Assembly: GCA_947044365.1 (NCBI GenBank)
Contig: OX345642.1
Location: 1,983,598 to 2,047,597 of the forward strand
Source of the DNA: Petrosia ficiformis
Taxonomy: Eukaryota > Porifera > Demospongiae > Haplosclerida > Petrosiidae
DNA: 64,000 nt
Reading direction: 5' to 3'
Part shown: positions 1-42,452 of the stretch, piece after piece
Layout: every line of letters starts with the position of its first letter
Numbering within the stretch: position 1 is the first letter of the stretch
Made by a program: the position numbers and the translations under genes
The notes under the pieces: generated by a model
The model's input: the letters and a program-made list of their open reading frames with translations, nothing else
Told to the model about the DNA's origin: nothing
The model's database searches: none

Positions 1-350
1 TATTACTGGGAGAGAAATGTATCGCAGGGACAACTCATTCTTGCTTTCCTTTAGTTAATTCAAAATAGAAAGAATTGGAAAAAGTAATAAATGTATGAAT
101 ATATGTATTAAATAGATGTATTAAAGAAAAGATGGATAGATTGATAGATCGATAGATGAATGGATATACATATTCTATAGGGGTATGAATGATGGATGGA
201 TGTATAGATACATGTACATGTAGATAGATGACAGATAGACAGGTGGCTAGAAGGATAGATAGACAAACAGAGGAAATAATCTTAGACTAATGAATCTATT
301 ATTTTGAGTGACTTGAAATATAAAATAATAATAATAATTTATATATGTAC
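1..350. other. BLTP1 intron, left edge
   Basis: AT-rich with degenerate GATA/GATG runs (130-270). No further BLTP1 exon is recognised left of 351. Confidence 0.4.
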
Positions 351-28097
<27,747 letters not shown>

Positions 28098-28327
28098 CTT
28101 TTAAAGTCACAGTTACTGACAGATGACAATTCCTGCTTTGAGGCCAGATTTGTTCTTTTGTCTGCTGCAATCTTTAAAGGTACTCCTACAATAAATTGTG
28201 GTTCGAACTTGGGACTATACACTTTACGAACTTACCCAACCTCATTCCTGAGTATGGGAACGAGGACAGAAACAATTTGGGTGGGGCTCATCTGCAGACT
28301 TCTCCACACCTTACTTCTCTTGCAGCA
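28098..28327. promoter_or_regulatory. Divergent intergenic region between BLTP1 (-) and the ANKUB1-like gene (+)
   Basis: Only 230 bp separate the two start codons, so both genes probably use one bidirectional promoter. No convincing TATA box is seen. A pyrimidine-rich CTTCTCTTGCAG sits directly before the ANKUB1-like ATG and could be a 5'UTR splice acceptor, in which case the true transcription start lies further left. Confidence 0.5.
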
Positions 28328-29893
28328 ATGTCTCGTAGCAGAAATGTTAATTCCAAATCAGGCAAACGCTCATCAAAACACCTCGTGGATATCCACATAC
28401 AGATTATGATGGATAATGATGTCTCAGCTACCAGAACACTTCACTCACTAAACACCAGTACGAAAATATCAGCCTTGAAGACCACTATAGAGAAAGATGT
28501 TGGTATTCTTCAAGAAATGTACATGTTAACATATTTAGATGCATCTCCATTGGAGGACGATTCTACTCTAAAAGAACACTTTGTAGTTAATGGAGCCACA
28601 TTTGTTCTTCGTCCATGGAGAATGTGGCAGGAACTTTTACATCTTACTTACAAAGGATATACAGATCGTTGTTTGGCATGCATGAATATCACTGGTACTT
28701 CCGAATGGAACAAGCATTGTGCCTGGGTAGCATTATACATATCATCACATAGAGGACATTACACTTTAGTAGCTAAGATATTAAAGAAGACTAAAGCTGC
28801 TGTTAACGCACAGAGCCCGTGTGGATGGACATCACTGCATGCTGCAGCCAGAACAGGTCAGTGGAAAGTGATATGTGTTTTAGTCGACAATGGCGCAAAT
28901 GTACGTCTTAAGGATAATAAACAATTTACTGCATTTGATTTAGCTAGAGAATATGGCCATAAGAAATGTGAAAATTCTCTGAATTTCTGTCAATGGAATT
29001 TACAAAAGCACTATGTAGTGGAAGAAAGGAGCAAAGAGTATGATGCTGATAAAGCTCGTATGATTGCTGAAAGACAAACTCATCTACACAAGGATTCCAC
29101 TCTCGCTACATGGCTCAGAGGTACTCAGGGACAACTGTACATGACTCAAATTCAGAATCCTGTTAGCATGAAAACTGTGAATGAATTTAGGCAAGAAAAA
29201 ATAAAATCAAAAGTGCAGTTTCCAGAGGAAAGTACATCTTATGAGAGTATTTCCAAACCGACCACAGCAGACAGTCATTCTAAATCAAGATCCTTGCATG
29301 ACAATGGATTCAGTAGTGAAGATAGATTTGATTTTAATTATGGATGGTTTGATTGTCTCAGAGCACAGCAATTGATACCTTCCACTAATGACATCCTAAC
29401 GTATGCCAATCCATCATCAAATGAATTACGACCTCGTTCCCTTCTTAATCCACTTGGTTTCACAACCTCTTCAGTTACATTTCCACCTATTCCAACCATT
29501 CACCAGAAATCCAGGTAAAAATATATAGGAACTAATGGTCATTCACATTCACCATGGCCTCAGAAAAATGTTCTTAATTTTAGTTTGGAACGAACAACAA
29601 CCTCTTTACCTTCACAAAATTCATATAATTGACCTCCTGTTTGTATATGCCAAATTACAATCCATTGCTTCATTATTAAATTTCAATATTAACCTTTTTA
29701 AACTATACACTATAGTACATAGTCATCAGTCTAATTTGTGGTCATCATGATTGTGAACTGACTTTAGTCATTACAATGTTCAATATTACTAAACCTGCTG
29801 CATACATTAATTTCATTATTATTGTTTTTTTCATAAAGGACTCCAAAACAGATTTCTTTTTCTGAATGGCTAGAGAGCAAGAAAGCAAAATAA
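28328..29893 (+). CDS. ANKUB1: ANKUB1-like protein: ubiquitin-like domain plus ankyrin repeats
   Basis: There are two exons, 28328-29514 and 29839-29893, joined phase 2 (TCC AG|GTAAAA ... AAAG|G ACT). The sum is 1,242 nt, or 413 aa. Residues ~15-95 form a beta-grasp-like segment ending NGATFVLRPWRMWQELL, which corresponds to TTLRLDVWDGWKEFL of human ANKUB1. WVALYISSHRGH and GWTSLHAAARTGQW are ankyrin units, and the middle and tail are polar. The start is the first ATG; an upstream in-frame stretch uses a TTG and lacks similarity. The family is poorly characterised and the ubiquitin-like fold implies a link to ubiquitin signalling, but no function is established. The single intron is mostly a MITE (29531-29767). 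Confidence 0.78.
29531..29767. mobile_element. MITE-like TIR element, family B, inside the ANKUB1-like intron
   Basis: The left end (ACTAATGGTCATTCACATTC) and the reverse complement of the right end (GACTAAAGTCAGTTCACAAT) are imperfect inverted repeats. The interior matches copies at 62481-62729 and 19375-19512 (for example CCATTGCTTCATTATT). It fills about 73% of the 324-bp intron. Confidence 0.65.
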
Positions 29894-30136
29894 GTTTAGA
29901 ATAACTAGATCTCAAAATACACTTGACAGTTTATAATTACAAGAAATGTTTTAAAATGTATCTCCATGTATACTTGAGATAATTATTATTATAATATTAA
30001 ATAATTATAAGTTTGATAATAATAATGTCAGTTAATTTTGAATCTTAAAAAATCACACTGATAAAATAGTATTTTAAAAGTATTTCGAGTACTTCATATA
30101 TCTGAGATATTACGATAATAAATATCATGAGTTTGA

Positions 30137-33100
30137 TTATTTGTCAGTTAATTTCTTCTTCATTGCATCAAGTTCTTCATCCAATTCAGCTAGATTAGAG
30201 GACAAGTAATATGAACCACAAAACATCTTCATCTCTCTGTCTGTCTCTGTCCCTCTCCCTCACTTTTCAACTCTGTCTCTCTCACCCCCACCCACCCTCC
30301 TCTGTTTCTCCCTGTCTAGCAGTATTATCTTCCTCTCTGGTCCCTGTCCCTCCATCTCTCTCTGTCTGTCTCCCGCCCCTCTCTGTCTGTCTCCTCTTTA
30401 CCTGCTAATTCAAAATTCTCTTCTTGACAAGAATCAGCTATTCTTTTTTCGAGTTCCTCAATGTTTTTCTTAATTTCTTTGACCTCTTTATTCTCTTCTT
30501 TCTCCTTTTCATCCTTCTTCTCAATAGGTTCCTCCATTCCAACACCAGGAGTACGTTCCTTATTGTAAAACAGAAAAACGTGACAATTTATTTAATTTTC
30601 GAAAAAGGACACTTCCCACAAAATAACAAATGCTAACCCTTCTTGCGATTCCACCATTTTGTACAGGAATTTGGTATACAGAAAGTTTTTTTGTACAAAA
30701 TGGCAGAGCAATTAAAGGACCAAAATTATCTTGCGGAAAGTGTCCCTTTCCAAAAATTAGATCACAAATAGTAAAAAAAAAACAACAAAAAAGCAACACA
30801 ATAAAACATGTTATAAATATTCATTTATTAAATGCATACTTCTGAAGGACTTTCTCTGTCATTATGAATCAATTCTATATCATCACTTCCATCCTCCTCC
30901 TCTTTTCCTTCAACAGCAGAGTTTAAATTTTCAGTGGAAACACGCTCACTGCAATTCACTGACAGTTCCACAGATTTCAATACTTCTTCAGTTAGGTACT
31001 CATTGACTGGTAAATCGTGTTTTGTACACAGGTCCTCAATTAATAACTATAAGATTATACAATAACCATGACATAATCTATACCATAGTTATAGGGTTGG
31101 GCGATATTGTTTTGTGATTATTGCCTAAAGGTGACTTACGACTATTACAATATTGCAACTACTTGTTGATACTGTGTATGATAGTAAAAACAGGCTCATT
31201 TTTTAAAAGATGACACTTCTGATCCTTGCTTTGAGAGTATACGGCTCAAGACTACAGTATAGTATTCTTCAACTACATAGTTTATAAGAATTGCAATGAG
31301 ACAATATTTTGTCATTGTGATAATATTGGCAGTCCAAAATCATGCGATATGAGCAATAATATTCCAATGTATGAATTATTGCCCAACACTACATAGTTAT
31401 ATAATGTATGAAGTAGCGATGATAGATATTGTATTATATTAATATATTTTATTAAAATACATTATCACTATAGTATTGATATACTGCCTAGCACTATCAT
31501 AAAGACGAGTCTTTCCAGTAGATTCTACTTCAAATACACTATTTGTTTAGTATCTTTACTCACTTCATGAAACTCACACCAAAGATTTAACACTTTAAAA
31601 GTAGACGAGCTTGCTTTGCTGGGAATTCTGTTTGTTATAAACATGATAACACACTATAATAAACTAATAATTGAATTTCATACCTGGACTGTCTTGTTCT
31701 CAATGACAACAGTAAAGATAGTAACTGCTGTATGTGTTCAACATCTGCAAATATATTAATAAAATGGCTATGCTTTGTATTAGGGATGACAATAATTTAG
31801 GGAAGTCATTAAATTGTATCCTCAAATTTAATTATACATGTTGTACAGTATACTATACGCAACAGGTTTTTTCAAGGGCTGGAAATTAGTGGTGTTCAAG
31901 TGTTCTTGGAGCATCAAAATGTGCTTAAGGAGAACTAGATTATACCTTCACAATGCATGCTAGCTGTATACTGGTAAGCCTAAAGAGAACTAGATTATAC
32001 ATCACAATGCATGCTAGCTGTATAGTGTATACTGGTAAGCCCAAGGAGAATTAGATTATACTATCACAATGCATGCTAGCCGTATACTGGTAAGCCTAAG
32101 GACAACTAGATTATATCATCACAATGCATGCTAGCTGTATACTGGTAAGCCTAAGGAGAATTAGATTATACCATCACAATGCATGCTAGCTGTATACTGG
32201 TAAGCCTAAGGACAACTACCATCACAATGCAAGCTAGCCGTATACTGGTAAGCCTAAGGAGAACTAGATTATACCATCACAATGCAAGCTAGCTGTATAC
32301 TAGTAAGCAAAGGTGAATGAACAGCTCAACAGATGTTGAAGGCTTACTCCCACTCTGCAATGACATTAGTTGTTGAGAATAATAATATATTTGTATAAGA
32401 GAGACAATACCAACATGAAGAGATTTATTTTCAATGTGGCCTACATGCAATTATCTTGATATCATTCATATACTATAATAGTCACGCTCATAAATGTGTC
32501 ACTGTAAGACATTATCATGGTTAGTGCTCGAAAACGTTTTTCAGTGTCCAGCAAAAACATCAATATTTGACCTTTGAGTTGTGAATTTGTCCGGAAAAAA
32601 AGTCTCACAAACCAGCATTGTACCCATTTATGGGTTATGATCTATAGTAGTAACCCATTAGGCCATGACTGCTCTTGACTAATAATTAACCTTGTTGTGA
32701 GGTTACTGTACTTATTTTTTATCCAGACAAATGCAATTTCGTCCGGACAGAGGAGAAATGTCTGGAAAATCGCCAATTGCTGGACATCATTTCGGCACTG
32801 CACCTCACTCCCTACCACCTGCAATCTAACATCTATATTTGTGATATGAATGTGTCGCTGTATGACATTATCATGACCCAACCTTATTTGTATCTACTAT
32901 AACATAGTGACCTAATAACGCTTTAATCTTACCTGCTTCTTTCTCTGCTTTTTGTCTTTTTTCTCTCACGCTGGTAAACTCTTGGGTTAGTTCTGTGAGG
33001 ATTTCATTCTCTGCTGAAAGAGATTTTTCCATCTTAGCTACTTCTTCCCTTTCCTTCTCTAGTTCTGATGTGAGCTGTTTTTCCTCTCCTGAAATTTTAG

Positions 33101-36100
33101 CTGCTTCCCGAAACTGTCGAGCTGGTATAGGGAGTTAAGATTTTAATGTACATGTATACAGAAAATGTGACTTACCTGCTACAGCTGTCTTCTTTGCTTC
33201 TTGCAATTTAGGTAGCTGTGTTTCGTTGTCTGATATTTTCTTGTGCAGTGCTGATATCTCAGATTGTAAAGAGAGAACCTACGAAGAAATAATTATGAGC
33301 TAATAAAGTTATTAACCATAATTATTAGAACAAGTTATCATAAAATCAGACTATAAAAGCATAAAGGGACCTTTAGACAGTGTTTCCCCAGGATAAATAT
33401 CAAAGGTGGAGGAGTGCACCAGTGGCACATGACATTTGGTCAACATTGTTCAATCAGTGTTTTAAAACAAGTATAAACTTTTAAATTAAAGAGTGGGTGA
33501 GCGACATGGTACCACCCTTTGGGGAAACACTGCTTTAGATGATAATTTTGATCAAAAGTTTACTTTTAAATGCTCTCCCAATTCAGCCATTTTGTACACA
33601 AAAACAAATTAAATTAGGTTTCCAGGGGAGCTCTTCCTGGATAATAAACTTGATTATTTATAGCTTTGCAAAAGGTCCCTTTAGGCATCCAAATTAATAA
33701 TTATAAATATTTACTTTTGTTGTTATCTCCTTCATTTCAATATCTTTTGACTTCTCTTTCGCAAGCAATCTATCAATAAAAATAAATATTATATTATCGC
33801 AGGGATACCAGGAAATATTATGAGTTAGTTACAGCATTGCTACGAGTACAAAGTCGCTGGAGAGAACCCAGTACTAACCCCCTGGCTCCCTACCCTCTAA
33901 AGACACCCTGCAAATAATGCAGCAACTAACCTTTCCAATGTCTCTGAAGGTTTTAATACTTTCACAACATCTTCAAAACTCAACTCGCTATCTTGAGCTA
34001 TCAATTTTTCAAGAGTCTTTTGATGTTGTGAATATTCTTCTATCTTCTCTTCACTGTTCTGAATAACGGACTGTACACTGAGAGATGAACAGAGGTAAGA
34101 GAGATGAACAGAAGGAAAGAGAGATAACAGAAGGAAAGAGAGATGAACAGAATGAAAGAGAGATGAACAGAATGAAAGAAAGATAACAGAAGGAAAGAGA
34201 GATGAACAGAATGAAAGAGAGATAACAGAAGGAAAGAGAGATGAACAGAAGAAAAGAGAGATAACAGAAGGTAAGAGAGATGAACAGAAGGAAAGAGAGA
34301 TAACAAAAGGTAAGAGAGATAACAGAAGGAAAGAGAGATGAACAGAATGAAAAAGACATGAACAGAATGAAAGAGAGATAAAAGAAGGAAAGATATTAAC
34401 TATTTTGTTTATGCTATATTTGTACCTTTGCTTTTGATTATTTTGAAGATTAACAGAAGCATCATATGAAAGTTGGAATTCATTCATAGAAACCTAAAAA
34501 TAAAGTATATGTGATCTAATTCGGAACTTACAGTAGTACTGCAAAATAATTTCAATCAAACGCTACCTTCAATTGCTCACCATTCTGGCATTTTCTACAA
34601 AAATTTGGTATCCAGGAAGAGCTATTATCATGCTTCATATTTCATTCACTTGCTGTACAAAATGGTTGAATGATGAGCAATTAGAGGATAACGTTTGATC
34701 AAATTATTTTGTGGAAAAGTATTCCTTTTCAAAAATTACATGTAGGTCACATAATTGTTATCATGTTATGTTTGTGTGTGAGAGAGAGAAATAAAGAGAG
34801 GGGAGTAACATAACTTACAACTTGTTCTTGAAGCTCGTTCTCTTTCTTCTTAAGGAGAGTCATTTCTTCATTTAACTGATCTTGTTCCGATGATAACTCT
34901 TTTTCAACAGTATCAATCTTTTCATTCTCTTCCAAAATACGTTCCAAAAGCTCTCTAAAACAATTATGAAGAAATAAAAGTCATATAATAGAGTAATTTT
35001 ATTGAGCCTTAATAACACGGTAGAGTTTTTTTAATTATCAATAACAATAATAAAATTATTATTAATAAAAACTGAACAAGTGGGAAGTTTTAGCAGTTGA
35101 AGAAAATTGGAGAAGAAGAAAGATCAGAGAAGCTATCTTAATAAAAAGTACTTCTGACACCATCAATACAGACCCTGGAGTACACATTAATCCGTCTTGG
35201 GACTCTATTCTACCATCACAGACTTAATCTAAACCTTCATGTCATAGTTTACTTTTCTTGTACCATCATTGTCAAACCTTGTTATTTTCTGTACTACCCT
35301 TTGTATTCCTGTACCATGCATCATTGTTCTCACTCTTTGTACTGTCATGATGTCATCACTTGTTATCTGTCCGTATATAAATAGGCTATTTGGTTTTGTT
35401 TTTTGTATACTGCTGAAGAAGACCTTCGGGTCGAAACGTTCAGTTTTTATTAATAATAATTTTATTATTGTTATTGATAATTTAAAAAACTCTACCGTGT
35501 TATTAAGGCTCAATAAAATTACTCTATTATATATTACAACATGGTAATGAATATCTATAACATTAAATAAAAGTCAGTTACAAAAACTGAGCTTACTGTT
35601 TCCTCTCCTTCAGTAGCTGTAGCTTTTTCTCTAACGATTCTATCTCTAACTGAACCTCATTCTCATCTTCCTCCAGCTGTTTCTTACATGCTATAAAATC
35701 AGCAGCCCTCTGAGATACTTCATCCTAATAATATTAATAATATTAATAATAATAATAATAATATTAATAATAATAAATGGTAAAAAATACTATACAATTA
35801 TATAAATTTTGACTATAGTAACAATAATAATAATAATATTCAGAAAAGACTTACTTGTAACAGCTGTTGTCTCTTCTCTAAATGTTCTCTATCTAAAGCA
35901 ATGTGTCTGTCACAAATAGAATATATACAATTAAACAATAATTTAATAATTTCATAAATACATTTATAGTAACTAAACATTATTTCAATAACTATTAATT
36001 TTCTCAACGTTGCAGTTTTAACTAACCCATTCTCTCTTTCTATTTTATCTCTCATAGTTTGAAGTTGCATCTTCTCTCTATACAATAAACATATTCAAAC

Positions 36101-39100
36101 ATTATGTAAGTACTGTAATAGTATAACTACTGTATGGTTGTAGCGAGAAACAAGACATGATCATGGAGAATAAAGCATCTTTATGATGGCTTCAATGGTA
36201 AACATAGCACAAGTTTTATAACATTAGGGATCTAAGCTCTTATATATATCGGGGGGTCTTTAGCTCCTTGGTCCCCCCTGCTCCATTCGGAACTCCCTGT
36301 ATTCAATTGTAGAGGATTTGTAGAGGATTTGTAATATAGAATTGGATAGATGGGTAATTCAACTGATTTGAAGTGAACCAAACTGTTGCCTGAGCAACCA
36401 TGCAATCTTTTCCATGGATAATAAAATTCTTGTCAAAAAATTGAACAAGAGAAGACAACACTTTCAAATATTATCAGACAAGAAGATAAAAATAATATTC
36501 ATAAACTTTACTTTGTGTGAGTAGTTGAAAACTCTTTCTCTAGTGATATTAAACATTTCACTTGTTCTTCCTGTGATGTGTGTGTGTATGTGTATTGTGT
36601 GTGTGTGTTTGTGTGTGTGCGTGTGTGTGTGAATAATTAATTATAAATCAAATTGTATGTCCGACACATCAGCCGAAATAAAGCTATCAAAAATTCCCAA
36701 TTTTGTTAATCTAAACATATTACTAAAGTGTGTGTATATAATATCCTTAATAGGTCACAATACAGAAGCAACATTCAGACAATTTTGTAGTATGGAATGT
36801 TGAGAACACCTTTCTATTCAGAGGCAAGTCATTCGACACATTCTACAAGCAGCTTGCCAAAAAACTTTATTTAAATTTAAATGAAATATTTCAATTTCAT
36901 ATCTTGTATTGGTAATTCATATACACAATATTATACAATATATCCCGACACAATGAAACGTCAAAGTAAACCACAGGTTTATAAATCAGATATAGCACCC
37001 TGTGGTCAGATATAAAACCTGCCATCGAAACAGATTACAAGAAAACAACGCTTACCTTCTCCAAAGTGAAGACAGAAAGGTAGGAGAAGTATCAACAAAA
37101 GTTTTGACTTTCGGGAAATATATTAAATATAACATGCCTACTCGTGCTATATCAGATTTATAATCACCTCGCCCTCGTGCTTGGTGATTATAAATATGGT
37201 GTAGCACTCGAAGGCATGTTATAACGTATACTAATATCATCTTGTACATGTATATATGCATATAAGTATGACCATGATTAGATGATAAGTATGACCATGA
37301 TTAGATGTATAATGTACATGTACAACATCACTAACATGGTCATATATATGTTAGTGAGAGAAAATCGACTCAATTGACGATTTCATTCACATCACATTAA
37401 AAAAAGAAACTTATTCATAGATTTGATGATCACCTTCAGTTCTGTTAACTGTTGTTGTACTTCAATCTGTAAATTTACTTCCAATCCAAGCAATTTATTG
37501 CACTGTTTCATCCATTCTTGTACCTGACGAACAATATACAAGACTAGTAATAACTAGTAATAACTATTAATAACAAATAATATACAGAGTATTAATAACT
37601 ATTAATAACTATTAATAACGAACAATATACAAGACTAGTAATAACTAGTAATAACTATTAATAACAAATAATATACAAGAGTATTAATAACTATTAATAA
37701 CTATTAATAATGAACAATATACAAGAGTATTAATAACTAGTAATAACTATTAATAACTATTGATAACAAACAATATACAAGAGTATTAATAACTAGTAAT
37801 AACGAATAATATATGAGAGTATTAATAACTATTAATAACACATTTTGTGTTCTAAAATAATGACGTTTTTTTTTTGCCATACTCAAAATTTGGCTAAGTA
37901 ATAACTATATGTAATGCTGCATTACATAGTCTAGTGCTAAGCGATAGTGGTACTATCACTATCACAATTGATAGTGGTTAACTATTCGTGATATACGATA
38001 TATCACGATAGCAAGCAAGATAAATTAACATGAATTACTCTTCAGGAAACAAAGTATGATTGCAAAATCATAACCACTATATATATGTGTACTCTAAATA
38101 AATGATTATGAAAAACATACCATACAAATTATTATTATGAGAAGAAAAGAGGTCACTGTATTAGCACTACATGGTCAACAGCCAGTTTTAATATCAAAAT
38201 TTCGAATGGACATTTGACTGGCCTTACTAAGTTTTTTTTAGGAAAATGGCCGACTACTGTTATGCATGCATTCAAATGATTTGTGGATGAGAATATGAAA
38301 ATAATAAATTATTAGTTTTAAGATATAAAGTATAAATGACTTCATAGAATTGTACACACTTTGACATTGCTACAGAACGTTTCCCACAATATCAAATACT
38401 TATACTTAATTATTATTCCACCATTTTGTACATAAAGGTGATGAAATTTGGTACATAAAAAGAACTATCATTAAATTTCTTAGATACCAAACTTTGTTAT
38501 CTTCCGATACAAAATGGTGGAATAGAGAGTATTTAAAGGTGAGCATTTGATCAAAGTTATTTCGGGAATAGGACTTTGCTAATTACACATAATGTAGGTC
38601 ACATATGAGCATTTGTAATTATATTACAATTATAATACTAATGACTATAATTATGAATACTCCCCTGAGATTGCAGCTGGAAGATAATCAAACGGCGCAC
38701 TACTGATTTAATGAATTTACTACTTATTACACTTACACTAATGCATGTTTACTAAACAGCATATATATCCCTAGCAATAACAACAGAACTGATACTCATG
38801 ATAATTAAGGACTGATACCGATACCAATGACTACTATAACACTTACACTATTGTATGTTTTACTAAACAGGATACTGATACTCATGATAAGGACTGATAC
38901 CGATACCAATGACTACTATAACACTTACACTATTGTATGTTTTACAAATTAAACAGGATACTGATACTCATGATAAGGACTGATACCGATACTAATGACT
39001 ATTATAACACTTACACTATTGTATGTTTTACTAAACAGGATACTGATACTCACGATAAGGACTGATACCGATACCAATGACTATTGTAACACTTACACTA

Positions 39101-42100
39101 TTCCGTGTTTCACTAGCCAAATCAGACTCATTCCCAATCTCAACTGCTTCTAGTTCTTGATTTAGTTCATCAGCTGTCAAAAAGAAAACATCTATAAATA
39201 CTCAACATGAATTAATTATAGGGTGTGGGAGGGTGCTCTGGGAGTCGTCCAGGCTCCTCAACCTAATATTTATAGTGCATGAAGTATGTATGCATGCAAT
39301 ATAATTTCATGCACATTTTGACAAGTTAGATGATGATAAAGGCTGTTGTTGTAAAGTCCGGCGCTGGCCCCCACTAATGCATTAATCTCTGGTAACTATT
39401 CATATTGATTTGTTCCAAGTTCACCAACACTGTGTTTATAAGCATGCAGACTAAAACATACTACACAATAATTAGTAGCCAAAAATGGAGTGTACAAACC
39501 CAGAAGATACCTTCATTCTTCTCACCTAGTTCATAGTTTTCTTCTGCTATAGCTACAGTTTCTTTAGCTTTCAAATCTTTAACATGTTGTCTTCTCTAAA
39601 TTAATAAATTTCCTGATGTCATTCACAATAAAGTATATTTGTCAAACTAATCTGTACGTCCAATATAACATTAGAATAACAACACACACAATATTATATT
39701 TGTTTGTCACCACCAAAACCTAGCTCTATTCATTATACCATATATTATATCATAGACTAGTACTAGTCACTGTATATTATATACTATATACTAGTGACAT
39801 CATCTGATAAGCCTCTATTCATTATACCATATATTATATCATAGACTAGTACTAGTCACTGTATATTATATACTATATACTAGTGACATCATCTGATAAG
39901 CCTCTATTCATTATACCATATATTATATCATAGAAGTCACTGTATATTATATACTATATACTAGTGACATCATCTGATAAGCCTCTATTCATTATACCAT
40001 ATATTATATCATAGACTAGTACTAGTCACTGTATATTATATACTATATAATAGTGACATCACCTGATAACCCTCTATTCTCTATATTATATATTACATAT
40101 TAGTGACATCATCTAGTTGTGGTGTCAGCTACAAAACCTAAACTAATTAACGTATTACACATTGATACCACACACAAGTAGTAATATGAGAATAACTTAT
40201 GTCATCACCTCACACCACTACTGTCATTTGTCAAAAGCTCACAATGAGAACATATCAAAGCATTGTACTATAATGTTACTATAATGTTACTATAATGTTA
40301 TTATATGTACTATAATGTTACTATAATGTTATTATATGTACTATAATGTTACTATAATGTTATTATATGTACTATAATGTTACTATAATGTTATTATATG
40401 TACTATAATGTTACTATAATGTTATTATATGTACTATAATGTATACTATGTGTGGTATCATGTTACTACAGCAGATATACATGAAAACTATAATTATAAT
40501 CCCCACCAGGTAGTAGCTCAAGGGAGTATGTTAAGTGGATAGATAGTACATTAAAAGTCCAGTTCAGTACAATGTGAGCTTTTGGTTATATAACTTATAA
40601 TAATGAATATTTATTCCACTATCTTTCTCTTTTGATATTAAATAATATATTTGATCTACTAACAATGATTTGTTGTCTTAGAGATGATAAATTCTTCTCA
40701 ATGACTGACTGATATTTTTTCTCAGTTTCCTTTATGTCACATCTGAGAGGAAGGGAGGAAAAAAACAGTTCTTAGTTTGTGTTTTCAAAACAGTATACAC
40801 AGACATACAGACAGACACATATATAAAGTCATATTCACGATGACTTAACTAGTGTTGTACCTGTACTGGTATAGGTACATGTATATATACTAGAAAAAGG
40901 AGTGAACACATGTATATATAGGTATAGGTATAGGTATAGGCAGTTTTAGTTGCCTATAATATCTGTATCTGAATTATAGGCAAAACCTTGTATAGGTACA
41001 ACACTAGAGTTAACACAGACACACAGAGACAAACACACATAGAGACACACACACAGACATACACATATAAAATTATAAAATTCGTTCACATTCATGACAA
41101 CCTGAAAGGTTACTTCTTATATGAAATGGTGAAGGTAAAAAGATTGTTTGTCATTATTCCAAACTAAACTTATTCCAAGATCCTGATGAATGTGAATGAC
41201 CTTTAGTACAACAGATGATGATTAATGCATTCTATAATTGTTTAATTATGATTCATGGTATAGTGTGTATACATACATAGTGTACAGTTAACACTTTATA
41301 AGTTATAATTCTGAACTATGAGTATAATGTAATCCATGGTATAGTGTGAATATATATAATATATCAGCTAGTGCACATTTTATAATTTAACACTTTACAA
41401 GTTATAATGTACTTCATGGTATAGTGTGTATACATACATAGTGTACAGTTAACACTTTATAAGTTGTAATTCTCAATTATGTGTATAATGTAATTCATGG
41501 TATAGTGTGAATATATATAACATAATTATCATAAAAACATACCTAGTGCACATTTTATAATTTAACACTTTACAAGTTATAATTCTCAATTATGAGTAAA
41601 ATGTAATCCATGGTATAGTGTGAACATCACAACTAGATCAAACAACATATATAGATGTTGTACATTTAACACTTTATAAGTTATAATTCTGAACTATGAG
41701 TATAATGGTATAGTGCGAATATAACAGCTAGATCAAACAACATAGCTGTTATAATTTTAACACTTAGTTATAATGATCAGTCATACAATGTGTGCATTCC
41801 TGTAATTCTCATTTATATAATAAAATAAATCACGTTACAATGAGTACAGATGTATGCTATTGTAGCACCAAAAGTTTCTTATGATTGCAGCTTCTTATTA
41901 CAGTTTTGTAATGTAGACACTTTGTAGTATGTGACTTTAGTTACAATATGGCTGCATGTAGATATCAGAGTAAACTATAGTACTACTGAATGACTAACAG
42001 GAAGACAACTGGTGATGTTATTTCCCTATCATTGTTGTATATATCCTGTTCACTAGTAGTCACTTGTGTAGTATATGGTATAATGAATTAAGGTATGAAA

Positions 42101-42232
42101 CTATACCATAAATATGAGATAATGAATTCAGATATTCCATAAGTGGGAATAATTATAATAACACTACTCCTTATACTATCATGTTTCACACTATCAGTAA
42201 GTACATGTATACAATATACATGTATACATACG

Positions 42233-42263
<31 letters not shown>

Positions 42264-42281
42264 CATACATACGTACGTACG

Positions 42282-42313
<32 letters not shown>

Positions 42314-42418
42314 AATATACATACATACATACATACATACATACATACATACATACATACATAATTACATTACATACATACATATATACATACATACATA
42401 CATACATACATACATACA

Positions 42419-42452
<34 letters not shown>

